This document shows, in pieces, positions 46,217 through 54,773 of a DNA stretch of 64,000 nucleotides. Below the pieces are notes generated by a model. That model made no database searches and was not told where the DNA came from. It saw only the letters and a program-made list of their open reading frames with translations. Position 1 is the stretch's first letter. Each line of letters opens with the position of its first letter. The stretch is taken from positions 1-64,000 of the forward strand of contig NZ_JAUOEK010000056.1 of NCBI RefSeq assembly GCF_030540835.1, read 5' to 3'. The position numbers and the translations under genes are program-made. Source of the DNA: Flavivirga aquimarina. GTDB lineage: Bacteria; Bacteroidota; Bacteroidia; Flavobacteriales; Flavobacteriaceae.

Positions 46217-47080
46217 ATGAAACTTCATTTATTAGATAAAACAATATTTGATAATACCTCATTTTCTATAGGCGAAAATAGCTATGCCCATTTTTTAAAA
46301 TTATGGCATTATCATCCGGAGTTAGAATTAGTTGTAATATTAAAAAGTACAGGAACTCGTTTTATAGGAGATAGTATTGAGAAATTTGAAGAAGGTGAAA
46401 TTATCTTAATTGGAAAAAATCTTCCCCATAAATGGCTTAATGACAGTAACTACTTTTCTAAAACATCAAAGCTACAAGCTAAAGCCATAGCGATTCATTT
46501 TGCAGAGAATTTTTTAGGTGATATTTTTAACCGCGCTCCAGAAATGAATTCCATTAGTGCGCTTATAGAAAGAGCTTCACGAGGTATTAGGTTTATTGGT
46601 GTTAATAAGGCCTTAAAAGATAAAATAATCAATTTAAATAATAACACCGCTTTTAATAGAACCATTAAGTTTATAGAAATCCTATATGAACTGTCAAATC
46701 ATAAAAATTACACATTATTGGCAAGTCAGGGTTTTATTAGTCAAAGTAATAAATTTACTAATAAAGGTTTAGATAAAATGTATGATTATATTTTTGATAA
46801 CTTTAAAAATGATATAAGTGCTAAAAACGTAGCAGAAGTTATATGTATGAATCCTTCAGCTTTCAGTCGTTTTTTTAAGCGTATACAAAGAAAAACTTTT
46901 TCGCAGTATTTAGCAGAAATTAGAATAGGGTATGCATGTAAGCTTTTGTTAGAAGATAAATTTAATATAGCAGCGGTTTGTTACGAATCTGGTTTCGATA
47001 ATATCTCTAATTTTAATAGGCAATTTAAGCGTATCATGAAAACAACACCATCTTCATATATTAAAGAGTATAACGCTTAA
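46217..47080 (+). CDS. AraC-family transcriptional regulator, probable fucose regulator
   Basis: A 287-residue regulator. The N-terminal cupin-like ligand domain has LWHYHPELELVVILKSTGTR and GEIILIGKNLPHKW. The C-terminal double helix-turn-helix (about 185-287) has AEVICMNPSAFSRFFKRI and the AraC signature FDNISNFNRQFKRIMKTTPS. It is encoded just upstream of, and on the same strand as, the L-fucose pathway genes, separated by 184 bases that probably hold the pathway promoter. Activation by fucose or a pathway intermediate is inferred. Confidence 0.87.
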   Translation: MKLHLLDKTIFDNTSFSIGENSYAHFLKLWHYHPELELVVILKSTGTRFIGDSIEKFEEGEIILIGKNLPHKWLNDSNYFSKTSKLQAKAIAIHFAENFLGDIFNRAPEMNSISALIERASRGIRFIGVNKALKDKIINLNNNTAFNRTIKFIEILYELSNHKNYTLLASQGFISQSNKFTNKGLDKMYDYIFDNFKNDISAKNVAEVICMNPSAFSRFFKRIQRKTFSQYLAEIRIGYACKLLLEDKFNIAAVCYESGFDNISNFNRQFKRIMKTTPSSYIKEYNA

Positions 47081-47133
47081 AAATATATTAAGTGGCTTAT
47101 CTTTAGTCGATAACGATTAAAGTGAATAAGTTT

Positions 47134-47240
47134 TAAATTTGCTCATATTAGCAATAAGTTAAAATAAGGGCAAAAAAAGTATTATATTTAATCAAATTTT
47201 AGGAAGCTATCTTGTCTTAGAAGTGTTAGTATTGTAACAC
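47134..47240 (+). promoter_or_regulatory. Candidate control region of the fucose operon
   Basis: TAAATTTG at 47134-47141 matches the Bacteroidota -7 consensus TAnnTTTG, but no TTG lies at the expected distance upstream. Downstream, GTGTTA-GTATTG-TAACAC at 47223-47240 is a perfect 6-6-6 inverted repeat, 24 bases before the start codon. An activator-dependent promoter would explain the missing -33 element. Both are pattern matches only. Confidence 0.4.
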
Positions 47241-47264
47241 ACAAATATTTATTTTATTTTTTTA

Positions 47265-48926
47265 ATGAATACAGAACAGAAAGTCCTTAGGATACATGAA
47301 AAAGATAACGCTATAGTTGCCTTATGCAATTTAAAAAAGGGAACAGAAATCACTTTTGAAGGTAAGCAATATCATTTTCAAAGTGATATTGATGCTAAAC
47401 ATAAGTTTGTTTCAGAAGATTTATCTGAGGGCGATGCCGTATACATGTATGGTGTGTTAGTAGGAAGAGCAAAACAAAACATTTCGAAAGGCGAATTAAT
47501 TCATACACACAATTTAGTTCACGATACCGAGAAATATGGTGTTAAAAATGAAGAAAAACAAATAGTTTGGAATACACCAGATGTTTCTAAGTTTAAAGAT
47601 AAAACGTTTTTAGGCTATCATAGAGCAGATGGTAAGGTTGGTACAGAAAATAATTGGTTAGTAATACCATTAGTGTTTTGTCAAAATAGAAATGTTGAGG
47701 TTTTAAAAGATGCGTTAATAGAAAAATTAGGCTATGGTAAGAAACAACATTTAAGTTTAGATGTTGATTCGCTAATTAATAGTTATAAAGAAGGAGAATC
47801 TTCAGATACTATTTTAGAAAAAAATATATTGAAGGATGGAGAAGATTTTAATAAAAACCCACTTTTTCCAAATGTAGATGGCATTAAATTTTTAACCCAC
47901 GATGGGGGATGTGGTGGAGCAACTTCAGATTCTGTAACACTTTGTAACCTATTGGCAGGGTATATTAATAACCCGAATGTAGCCGGAGCAACGGTTTTGA
48001 GTTTAGGATGTCAACATGCACAATCAGCTATTTTACAAGAAGCACTTGCGAAAATGTCGCCTGATATCAAAAAACCAGTTTATGTTTTAGAGCAACAGCA
48101 AATTAAATCTGAAAAAGAATTATTAGCACAAGCTGTAAAGAAAACCTTTGTCGGTATAATTGAAGCGAATAAAATAGAACGAAAACCAGCAACTCTAGAT
48201 AAATTAATAGTTGGCTTAGAATGCGGAGGGTCTGATGGATTTTCTGGAATTTCTGCAAACCCAACACTAGGATATGTATCCGATTTAGTTGTTGCTATGG
48301 GAGGTACTACAGTACTTTCAGAATTTCCAGAATTGAATGGTGTAGAGCAAGAACTAATTAATAGGTGTACAAGTAAGGAAAAAGCAAATAAATTTTCGAG
48401 TATCATGTCTGCCTACAATGAAAAAGCAGATGCTTTAGGAGCAGGTTTTTATGCCAACCCATCACCAGGGAATATAAAAGACGGATTAATTACCGATGCT
48501 ATAAAATCTGCAGGAGCAGCAAAAAAAGGAGGAAATTCACCAGTAGAAGATGTGTTGGATTACACAGAACAAGTTGAAAAACCGGGGCTTAATTTATTAT
48601 GCACTCCAGGTAATGATGTTGAATCTACAACAGGTTTAGCTGGTTCTGGTTGTAATGTCATCTTGTTTACAACAGGACTAGGTACCCCAACAGGGAATCC
48701 TATTACCCCAACGGTAAAAGTATCTTCAAACACGTCACTTTATAAAAAAATGCCAGATATTATAGATTTTAATTCAGGCGAAATAATAGAAGGAAAAGCT
48801 ACAATTCAAGAAATGGGAGAAGCATTGTTAGACCATGTGATTGAAGTTGCTAGCGGAAAACAAACTAAAGCAAGATTGCTAAAACAAGACGATTTTATTC
48901 CGTGGAAAAGAGGCATGTCGTTATAA
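47265..48926 (+). CDS. UxaA-family dehydratase, probable L-fuconate dehydratase
   Basis: A 553-residue altronate/galactarate dehydratase-family enzyme. The N-terminal SAF domain (about 1-95) is joined to the catalytic domain with GGCGGATSDSVTL, LSLGCQHAQS, GLECGGSDGFSGISANPTLG and the C-terminal STTGLAGSGCNVILFTTGLG. Its cysteines may bind the metal or cluster. In Campylobacter jejuni, UxaA-type proteins take part in L-fucose catabolism. In this cluster the enzyme should dehydrate L-fuconate to 2-keto-3-deoxy-L-fuconate. Substrate assignment rests on the neighbours. Confidence 0.85.
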   Translation: MNTEQKVLRIHEKDNAIVALCNLKKGTEITFEGKQYHFQSDIDAKHKFVSEDLSEGDAVYMYGVLVGRAKQNISKGELIHTHNLVHDTEKYGVKNEEKQIVWNTPDVSKFKDKTFLGYHRADGKVGTENNWLVIPLVFCQNRNVEVLKDALIEKLGYGKKQHLSLDVDSLINSYKEGESSDTILEKNILKDGEDFNKNPLFPNVDGIKFLTHDGGCGGATSDSVTLCNLLAGYINNPNVAGATVLSLGCQHAQSAILQEALAKMSPDIKKPVYVLEQQQIKSEKELLAQAVKKTFVGIIEANKIERKPATLDKLIVGLECGGSDGFSGISANPTLGYVSDLVVAMGGTTVLSEFPELNGVEQELINRCTSKEKANKFSSIMSAYNEKADALGAGFYANPSPGNIKDGLITDAIKSAGAAKKGGNSPVEDVLDYTEQVEKPGLNLLCTPGNDVESTTGLAGSGCNVILFTTGLGTPTGNPITPTVKVSSNTSLYKKMPDIIDFNSGEIIEGKATIQEMGEALLDHVIEVASGKQTKARLLKQDDFIPWKRGMSL

Positions 48927-48958
48927 TAAAAACACAAAAAAGAATAACCTAGTTAAAA

Positions 48959-49741
48959 ATGACCAAGTTTAGTTTAAAAAATAAAGTAGCATTAGTTACA
49001 GGAGGCGGAAGCGGTATAGGAAAAGCAATTTCCTTAACCTTTGCAAGCCAAGGAGCAAAAGTACATATCCTAGATTTTAATATAGAGGCAGCAGAAGAAA
49101 CAGTTAAAGAAATTGAAAACTTAGGAGAACAGGCCGCTGCACACAAATGTGATGTATCTAACCAAAGTAATGTTAACGAGATTATTGAAAATATTACTAA
49201 AAATGATACCATAGATATTTTAATAAACAACGCAGGTATTGCCCATGTAGGTAATATAGAAGCAGTAGAGGTAGAAGATCTGGATAGATTATATAACGTT
49301 AATATAAAAGGTGTTTACAACTGTATAAAAGCCAGTTTACCTGCATTAAAAGCTAATGGAGGCGGTGTTATTTTAAATCTAGCTTCAATAGCTTCTTCAG
49401 TTGGTATAAATAGCCGATTTGCTTATTCTATGACTAAAGGAGCCGTATTAACCATGACATATTCTATAGCAAAAGATTATGTGTTAGAAGGGATACGTTG
49501 TAACTGTATTTCTCCCGCTAGAGTACATACACCTTTTGTAGATGGATTTATTAAGAAAAATTACCCGGGTAAGGAAGACGAAATGTTCGATAAATTATCT
49601 AAAACACAACCTATAGGTAGAATGGGTAAGCCACAGGAAATAGCAGATTTAGCCTTGTTTTTATGTTCAGACGAAGCTAAGTTTATCACAGGATCAGATT
49701 ACGCGATAGATGGCGGATTTATAAAATTAAACGGAAATTAA
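48959..49741 (+). CDS. SDR oxidoreductase, probable 2-keto-3-deoxy-L-fuconate dehydrogenase
   Basis: A 260-residue classical short-chain dehydrogenase. It has the cofactor motif GGGSGIG (15-21), NNAG (90-93), catalytic Ser143, and Tyr156/Lys160 in YSMTK. Asp39 after the second strand favours NAD+. Its place between the dehydratase and the FAH-family hydrolase suggests oxidation of 2-keto-3-deoxy-L-fuconate at C4 to the 2,4-diketo acid. It lies 32 bases after the dehydratase. Confidence 0.87.
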   Translation: MTKFSLKNKVALVTGGGSGIGKAISLTFASQGAKVHILDFNIEAAEETVKEIENLGEQAAAHKCDVSNQSNVNEIIENITKNDTIDILINNAGIAHVGNIEAVEVEDLDRLYNVNIKGVYNCIKASLPALKANGGGVILNLASIASSVGINSRFAYSMTKGAVLTMTYSIAKDYVLEGIRCNCISPARVHTPFVDGFIKKNYPGKEDEMFDKLSKTQPIGRMGKPQEIADLALFLCSDEAKFITGSDYAIDGGFIKLNGN

Positions 49742-49761
49742 AATAGAGAAAACGTATAGAT

Positions 49762-50616
49762 ATGAAATTAATAAGATTTGGAGCTGTTGGTGAAGAAAAA
49801 CCAGGTGTACAATTAGCAAACGGAACTAACATAGATGTATCGGCATTTGGAAGTGATTATGATGAAGCATTTTTTGGAAATGATGGTATCGAAAAATTAA
49901 GTGCTTGGTTAGAGCAAAACGAATCAAGTTGTCCTGTAATTGATGATAGTGTACGTTTAGGAGCTCCTTTAACACGACCTTCTAAAATAGTTTGTGTAGG
50001 ACTAAACTATGCGCAGCATGCAGCAGAGGCAGGTATGGAGATACCTAAAGAGCCTGTGTTATTTTTTAAATCGACTACAGCATTAGTGGGCCCTAATGAC
50101 GATGTTATTATACCAAAAGGGAGCGAGAAATCCGACTGGGAAGTAGAGTTAGCCATTGTAATAGGTAAAAAAGCATCTTATGTTGAAGAAGCAGATGCTT
50201 TCGATCATGTAGCAGGTTATGTATTACACAACGATGTAAGCGAACGTGCTTATCAATTAGAACGTTCAGGGCAGTGGTGTAAAGGAAAAGGCTGCGATAC
50301 GTTTGCACCTGTAGGTCCTTTTATTGCAACTAAAGATGAAATTAAAGACCCTAATAACTTAAACTTGTGGTTAAAACTAAATGGTGAAGAGATGCAAAAT
50401 AGCTCAACGTCAGATTTTATTTTTAACGTACAGCACGTTGTGAGCCATATTAGCCAATTCATGACACTTTTACCAGGAGACATCATTTCAACAGGAACGC
50501 CGTTTGGTGTTGGTTTAGGCTTAAACCCTCCTATGTATTTAAAAGAAGGTGATGTTATGGAGTTAGGAATAGAAGGTTTAGGAGTATCTAAACAAAACGT
50601 AAAAGCTTATAAATAG
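49762..50616 (+). CDS. FAH-family hydrolase, probable 2,4-diketo-3-deoxy-L-fuconate hydrolase
   Basis: A 284-residue fumarylacetoacetate-hydrolase-family enzyme. Metal ligands are readable as Glu127 and Glu129 in DWEVELAIVIGKK and Asp158 in HNDVSERAYQ. The C-terminal STGTPFGVGLGLNPP and YLKEGDVMELGIEGLG are typical of the diketo-acid-cleaving branch. Cleavage of 2,4-diketo-3-deoxy-L-fuconate would give pyruvate and L-lactate, which explains the lactate genes downstream. Its stop codon overlaps the GTG start of the next gene by one base. Confidence 0.88.
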   Translation: MKLIRFGAVGEEKPGVQLANGTNIDVSAFGSDYDEAFFGNDGIEKLSAWLEQNESSCPVIDDSVRLGAPLTRPSKIVCVGLNYAQHAAEAGMEIPKEPVLFFKSTTALVGPNDDVIIPKGSEKSDWEVELAIVIGKKASYVEEADAFDHVAGYVLHNDVSERAYQLERSGQWCKGKGCDTFAPVGPFIATKDEIKDPNNLNLWLKLNGEEMQNSSTSDFIFNVQHVVSHISQFMTLLPGDIISTGTPFGVGLGLNPPMYLKEGDVMELGIEGLGVSKQNVKAYK

Positions 50617-51446
50617 TGATAATAGATGCACATCAACATTTTTGGAATTACGATCCAGTTAGAGATAGCTGGATTGACGATTCGATGCAGGTCATTCGTA
50701 AAGATTTTTTACCTAAAGGCCTAAGGCCAGTTTTAGAAGCCAATAATGTTGATGGGTGTATTGCAGTACAAGCAGACCAATCAGAAGAAGAAACAGAATT
50801 TCTTCTAGAATGCGCTAAAAATAATCCTTTTATAAAAGGGGTTGTAGGTTGGCTAGATCTACGGGCAGAAAATATAGAAGAGCGTTTAACACATTATTCA
50901 AAGCATAAACTATTTAAAGGAGTTAGACATATTGTACAAGCAGAAACAGATGATGCTTTTATGCTCAAGCCAGATTTTTTAAATGGTATTAACAAACTGG
51001 AACAATTTGGATTAACATACGATATATTAATTCATGAAGGCCAACTATCTCAAGCTGTTGCTTTGGTAGAAAAATGCCCAAATCAGCAGTTTGTTTTAGA
51101 TCATATAGCAAAACCTAAAATATCTAATGGTGTAGATTCGATTTGGGAAAAGCACATGAGAGCTTTAGGGGCATATAAAAATGTGTCTTGTAAAATTTCG
51201 GGTATGGTTACCGAAACACAAGACTTTAAATGGCAGGAGAAAGATTTTACGCCTTTTTTAGATGTCATAGTAGATGCTTTCGGCGTAGATAGATTACTCT
51301 ATGGTTCCGATTGGCCGGTGTGTTTACTCGCTGGAACTTATGGAGAAGTCATACAAATAGTACAGCGTTATTTTGAAAAGTTTTCAAAACAAGATGTTTT
51401 GAAGGTTATGGGTGAGAATGCTGCAAGAATATATAAACTAGATTAA
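50616..51446 (+). CDS. Amidohydrolase-superfamily lactonase, probable L-fucono-1,5-lactonase
   Basis: A 276-residue TIM-barrel amidohydrolase of the fuconolactonase/PDC-lactonase group. Metal-binding IDAHQHFW is at the N-terminus, with FKGVRHIVQ, FVLDHIAKP and YGSDWPVC with the conserved Asp further on. It would hydrolyse L-fuconolactone to L-fuconate. The start is GTG, overlapping the previous stop as TAGTG: the HxH motif begins at about residue 5 and no in-frame ATG precedes it. This arrangement indicates translational coupling. Confidence 0.88.
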   Translation: MIIDAHQHFWNYDPVRDSWIDDSMQVIRKDFLPKGLRPVLEANNVDGCIAVQADQSEEETEFLLECAKNNPFIKGVVGWLDLRAENIEERLTHYSKHKLFKGVRHIVQAETDDAFMLKPDFLNGINKLEQFGLTYDILIHEGQLSQAVALVEKCPNQQFVLDHIAKPKISNGVDSIWEKHMRALGAYKNVSCKISGMVTETQDFKWQEKDFTPFLDVIVDAFGVDRLLYGSDWPVCLLAGTYGEVIQIVQRYFEKFSKQDVLKVMGENAARIYKLD

Positions 51447-51473
51447 GAAAAGAAACTAAATTGAGACTAATTA

Positions 51474-52256
51474 ATGGATTTACAACTAAAAGATAAGGTC
51501 GTAATAGTAACAGGGGGGTCTAAAGGAATAGGCCTAGGGATTGTAGAATCCTTAGTTAGAGAAGGAGCTATACCTGCTATAATAACTAGAAATAAAGCTA
51601 GTGTTTTAGAGATTATACCAGAGTTTAAAAAAAGAGGGATAGACCTTTTTTATGCGCTTGCAGAACTTACAGATAAAGAACAATGCAAAGCAGCTGTAGA
51701 AAGTGTTATAGAAAAGTACGGAAAAATAGACGGGCTAGTAAATAATGCTGGTGTAAATGACGGTATTGGTTTAGAAAATGGCGATTACGAAGGTTTTATG
51801 TCATCATTAAAACGCAATGTAGTTCATTATTACCTTATGGCACATTATGCGTTGCCAGCACTCAAAAAAAGTAAAGGCGCTATTGTAAATATAGGATCTA
51901 AAACAGCCGATACAGGTCAAGGAGGCACATCCGGATATGCAGCTTCCAATGGAGGTAGAAATGCTTTAACAAGAGAATGGGCAGTAGAGTTATTACCTTA
52001 TAGCATTCGTGTTAATGCTTTAATTGTGGCAGAATGCTATACACCTTTATACGAAAAATGGATTAGCACATTTCCTAATAAAGAGGAGAAATTAGCAGGA
52101 ATCACCAAAAATATACCTTTAGAAAAGCGTATGACAACCGCCGAGGAAATTGGAGATACTGTAGCCTTTTTGCTATCAAATAAATCCAGTCATACTACAG
52201 GGCAACTTTTATATGTAGATGGTGGTTATACCCATCTGGATAGAGCTCTTGAATAA
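51474..52256 (+). CDS. SDR oxidoreductase, probable L-fucose 1-dehydrogenase, with atypical YxxxN
   Basis: A 260-residue short-chain dehydrogenase. It has cofactor motif GGSKGIG (14-20), NNAG (90-93), Ser142 in NIGSKTADTG, and Tyr155 in GYAASNGGRNALTREW. The catalytic Lys of YxxxK is replaced by Asn159 (codon AAT at 51948-51950). The rest of the fold, including VDGGYTH near the C-terminus, is intact. Context points to oxidation of L-fucose to L-fucono-1,5-lactone, the first step. I recall Asn at this position in related Bacteroidota enzymes, so it may be a subfamily trait and not damage. Confidence 0.83.
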   Translation: MDLQLKDKVVIVTGGSKGIGLGIVESLVREGAIPAIITRNKASVLEIIPEFKKRGIDLFYALAELTDKEQCKAAVESVIEKYGKIDGLVNNAGVNDGIGLENGDYEGFMSSLKRNVVHYYLMAHYALPALKKSKGAIVNIGSKTADTGQGGTSGYAASNGGRNALTREWAVELLPYSIRVNALIVAECYTPLYEKWISTFPNKEEKLAGITKNIPLEKRMTTAEEIGDTVAFLLSNKSSHTTGQLLYVDGGYTHLDRALE

Positions 52257-52294
52257 TACACAATAATTAAATATATTGAAACTAAACTAAAACC

Positions 52295-53662
52295 ATGAAT
52301 ATGAAAAACACGACTAAAATTCCAGTAGTTCCTAAAAAAATGCTTTTGCCATTTATTTTGGTAACTTCATTATTTGCATTATGGGGGTTTGCTAATGCTG
52401 TAACAGATCCAATGGTTGGAGCTTTCAAAACGATATTAGAATTATCAAATACTCAAGCATCGTGGGTGCAAATGGCATTTTATGGCGGATATTTTTGTAT
52501 GGCATTACCAGCAGCTTTATTTATGCGTAAATATTCATATAAAGTAGGTATTTTAATAGGATTGGCACTATATGCTACTGGAGCACTTTTGTTTTACCCA
52601 GCTGCACAAACAGAAAGTTTTATATTTTTTTGTTTAGGATTATATGTGTTAACTTTTGGATTAGCATTTTTAGAAACAGCTGCAAACCCATACGCACTAG
52701 CTATGGGAGCAAAAGAAACAGCAACACAACGTTTAAATTTAGCTCAAGCAGTAAATCCTTTGGGATTAGTAGCAGGGTTGTTGATTGCTAAATTTTCAGT
52801 TAAAGAAAAATTACAATCAGATGATATTGCTGATTTTTCTACTTTAGATGAATCGACTAGGGATGCTATAAGAATGGCTGACTTATCTGTTATTCGTGAT
52901 CCTTATGTTGTTTTAGGCTTAGTTATAATTGCTGTTTTTATAATGTTTTTGGTTAGTAAAATGCCACAATCTAAAGAAGAGGGAGCTATGCCTAGTATTA
53001 AAGATACCTTTATTATTTTATTTAAAAATAATAAATACGTTTTAGGTGTTTTAGCTCAAATATTATATGTTGGTGCGCAAATTATGTGTTGGACATATAT
53101 ATATCATTATGTGCAAGGGCTTTTAGCCAAAAATGTATTCGAAATTTCGAGTATCAATATTTTGGGTCTGGAGTTTGAAAAAGATGCTTTTTATTATCAA
53201 TTTTTAGCTTTCATATTATTTGTAGTAGGAAGAGCTGTTGGTACGTATTTATTACGTTTTGTAAGTTCTGGAAAACTTTTAATGTATTTTGCTGTTTTAG
53301 CAACAATATGCGCAGCAGGTACAATTTGGATTGAAGGTATGTTTGGTGTCTATAGTTTAGTTGGAATTTCATTCTGTATGTCTTTAATGTTCCCTACCAT
53401 ATATGGCATTGCTTTAGGAGACTTAACAGAAGAAGAATCTAAAGTTGGTTCTGCTGGTTTAGTTATGGCTATTGTAGGAGGTGCTTTAATGCCTATGTTA
53501 CAGGGAATGATTATTGATATTGAAGGAACAGGTGTTTCAGATACTATAATAATGGGCGTTTCAGAAGTTAATTTTTCATTTATTTTACCTTTAGTTTGTT
53601 TTATATATATCGCTTGGTACGGATTTCATGTATTTAAAAAATACGAAGTAAAAACAGCTTAG
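52295..53662 (+). CDS. fucP: L-fucose:H+ symporter
   Basis: A 455-residue major-facilitator protein of the FHS (FucP) family with about 12 membrane segments. Motifs include FALWGFANAVTDPMVGAFK in the first segment, FYGGYFCMALPAALFMRKYS, and FLETAANPYALAMGAKETAT with QRLNLAQAVNPLGLVAG, a strong FucP signature. It imports L-fucose with protons. It is flanked by the fucose dehydrogenase and mutarotase genes (38 and 4 bases away), confirming the substrate of the operon. Confidence 0.92.
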   Translation: MNMKNTTKIPVVPKKMLLPFILVTSLFALWGFANAVTDPMVGAFKTILELSNTQASWVQMAFYGGYFCMALPAALFMRKYSYKVGILIGLALYATGALLFYPAAQTESFIFFCLGLYVLTFGLAFLETAANPYALAMGAKETATQRLNLAQAVNPLGLVAGLLIAKFSVKEKLQSDDIADFSTLDESTRDAIRMADLSVIRDPYVVLGLVIIAVFIMFLVSKMPQSKEEGAMPSIKDTFIILFKNNKYVLGVLAQILYVGAQIMCWTYIYHYVQGLLAKNVFEISSINILGLEFEKDAFYYQFLAFILFVVGRAVGTYLLRFVSSGKLLMYFAVLATICAAGTIWIEGMFGVYSLVGISFCMSLMFPTIYGIALGDLTEEESKVGSAGLVMAIVGGALMPMLQGMIIDIEGTGVSDTIIMGVSEVNFSFILPLVCFIYIAWYGFHVFKKYEVKTA

Positions 53663-53666
53663 TTTT

Positions 53667-53996
53667 ATGAAAAGGTATTGTTTTGCACTCGATTTAAAAG
53701 ATGATCCTGCTTTAATTAGTGAATATATAGAGTATCATAAAAAGGTATGGCCAGAAATTTTAAAGAGTATAAAAGATTCTGGAATTATATATGCTGAAAT
53801 ATACCATGTTTTCGACAGATTGTTTTTAATAATAGATACCCATGAATCATTTTCTCTTGAAAATAAAGGAAAAATGGATTCTGAAAACCCAATAGTTCAA
53901 AAATGGGAAGATCTTATGTGGAACTATCAAAAAGCATTACCAAATGCTAAGCCTGGAGAAAAATGGATTTTAATGGAGCGCATTTTTAAACTTTAA
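53667..53996 (+). CDS. L-rhamnose/L-fucose mutarotase family protein
   Basis: A 109-residue ferredoxin-like-fold protein of the RhaM family. Diagnostic residues are present: RYCFALDLKDDPALI at the N-terminus, YHKKVWPEIL with His24 and Trp28, IYHVFDRLFLIIDTH and the C-terminal WILMERIFKL. It interconverts anomers of L-fucose or L-rhamnose and would feed the dehydrogenase with its preferred anomer, as FucM-type enzymes do. It starts 4 bases after fucP. Confidence 0.88.
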   Translation: MKRYCFALDLKDDPALISEYIEYHKKVWPEILKSIKDSGIIYAEIYHVFDRLFLIIDTHESFSLENKGKMDSENPIVQKWEDLMWNYQKALPNAKPGEKWILMERIFKL

Positions 53997-54033
53997 TGAG
54001 ATGTATTTCATAATTAATTAGATAAAAAGAATA

Positions 54034-54771
54034 ATGAAGGTAGGTTTATTTATACCCTGTTACATAAATCAGTTATATCCGCAAGTTGGAGTTGCTACTT
54101 TAGAACTATTAGAAAAGTTAGGGGTTGAAGTCGATTATCCAATGGGGCAAACCTGTTGTGGACAACCCTTAGGTAATTCTGGTTATGAAGAAGATTCTAA
54201 AGGCGCATGTCAGTTGTTTGTTGAAAACTTTAAAGCTTACGATTACATTGTTGGCCCTTCTGGAAGTTGTGTATATCATGTAAAAAAACATTTTGATATT
54301 TTAGAACAAACAGATGCTGTAAAAAAGGTGAGAAATAATACATACGAACTGTGTCAATTTATTTATAAAGTATTAGGAAGAACAGATATAGGCGCGTCGT
54401 TTCCTTTTAAGGTTGGGATTCATAAAAGTTGCCATGGATTAAGAGGATTGCGTTTAGGTTCATGTTCCGAACGTATGGATGATCCTTACTCTACAGAAGA
54501 AAGTTTACTTAAAGAAGTAAAATCTCTTGAATTAAAGACTTTAAATAGAGCAGATGAATGTTGCGGATTTGGAGGAACGTTTTCTGTTTTTGAAGAAGCC
54601 ATTTCGGTTAAAATGGGAAAAGATAGAATACAAGATCATATAGATAGTGATGTTGAAGTCATAACAGGAGCAGACCATTCTTGTTTAATGCATTTAGAGG
54701 GGTTGATAAATAGAAATAATCAACCATTAAAAGTGATGCACATTGCAGAAATTTTAAATAGCACAATGTAA
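54034..54771 (+). CDS. lutA: Lactate utilisation protein A, Fe-S oxidoreductase
   Basis: A 245-residue protein with two cysteine-rich CCG domains: QTCCGQPLGNSGY (about 43-55) and DECCGFGGTFSVFEEA (about 180-195). Additional Cys and His residues lie in GPSGSCVYHVKKHF and GIHKSCHGLRG. LutA, LutB and LutC together oxidise L-lactate to pyruvate. It precedes lutB by 2 bases. In this operon the lactate would come from FAH-hydrolase cleavage of the fucose-derived diketo acid. Confidence 0.92.
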   Translation: MKVGLFIPCYINQLYPQVGVATLELLEKLGVEVDYPMGQTCCGQPLGNSGYEEDSKGACQLFVENFKAYDYIVGPSGSCVYHVKKHFDILEQTDAVKKVRNNTYELCQFIYKVLGRTDIGASFPFKVGIHKSCHGLRGLRLGSCSERMDDPYSTEESLLKEVKSLELKTLNRADECCGFGGTFSVFEEAISVKMGKDRIQDHIDSDVEVITGADHSCLMHLEGLINRNNQPLKVMHIAEILNSTM

Positions 54772-54773
54772 TC

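Noticed and set aside
47108-47119. Possible extra copy of the inositol operator (tcgataacgatt)
   Set aside because: It shares letters with the degenerate site before the LacI gene but lacks the GTGTT half and the palindrome, and the locus is unrelated.
48080-48406. A 108-codon minus-strand frame inside the UxaA gene
   Set aside because: It is antisense to a well-supported enzyme and has no family features.
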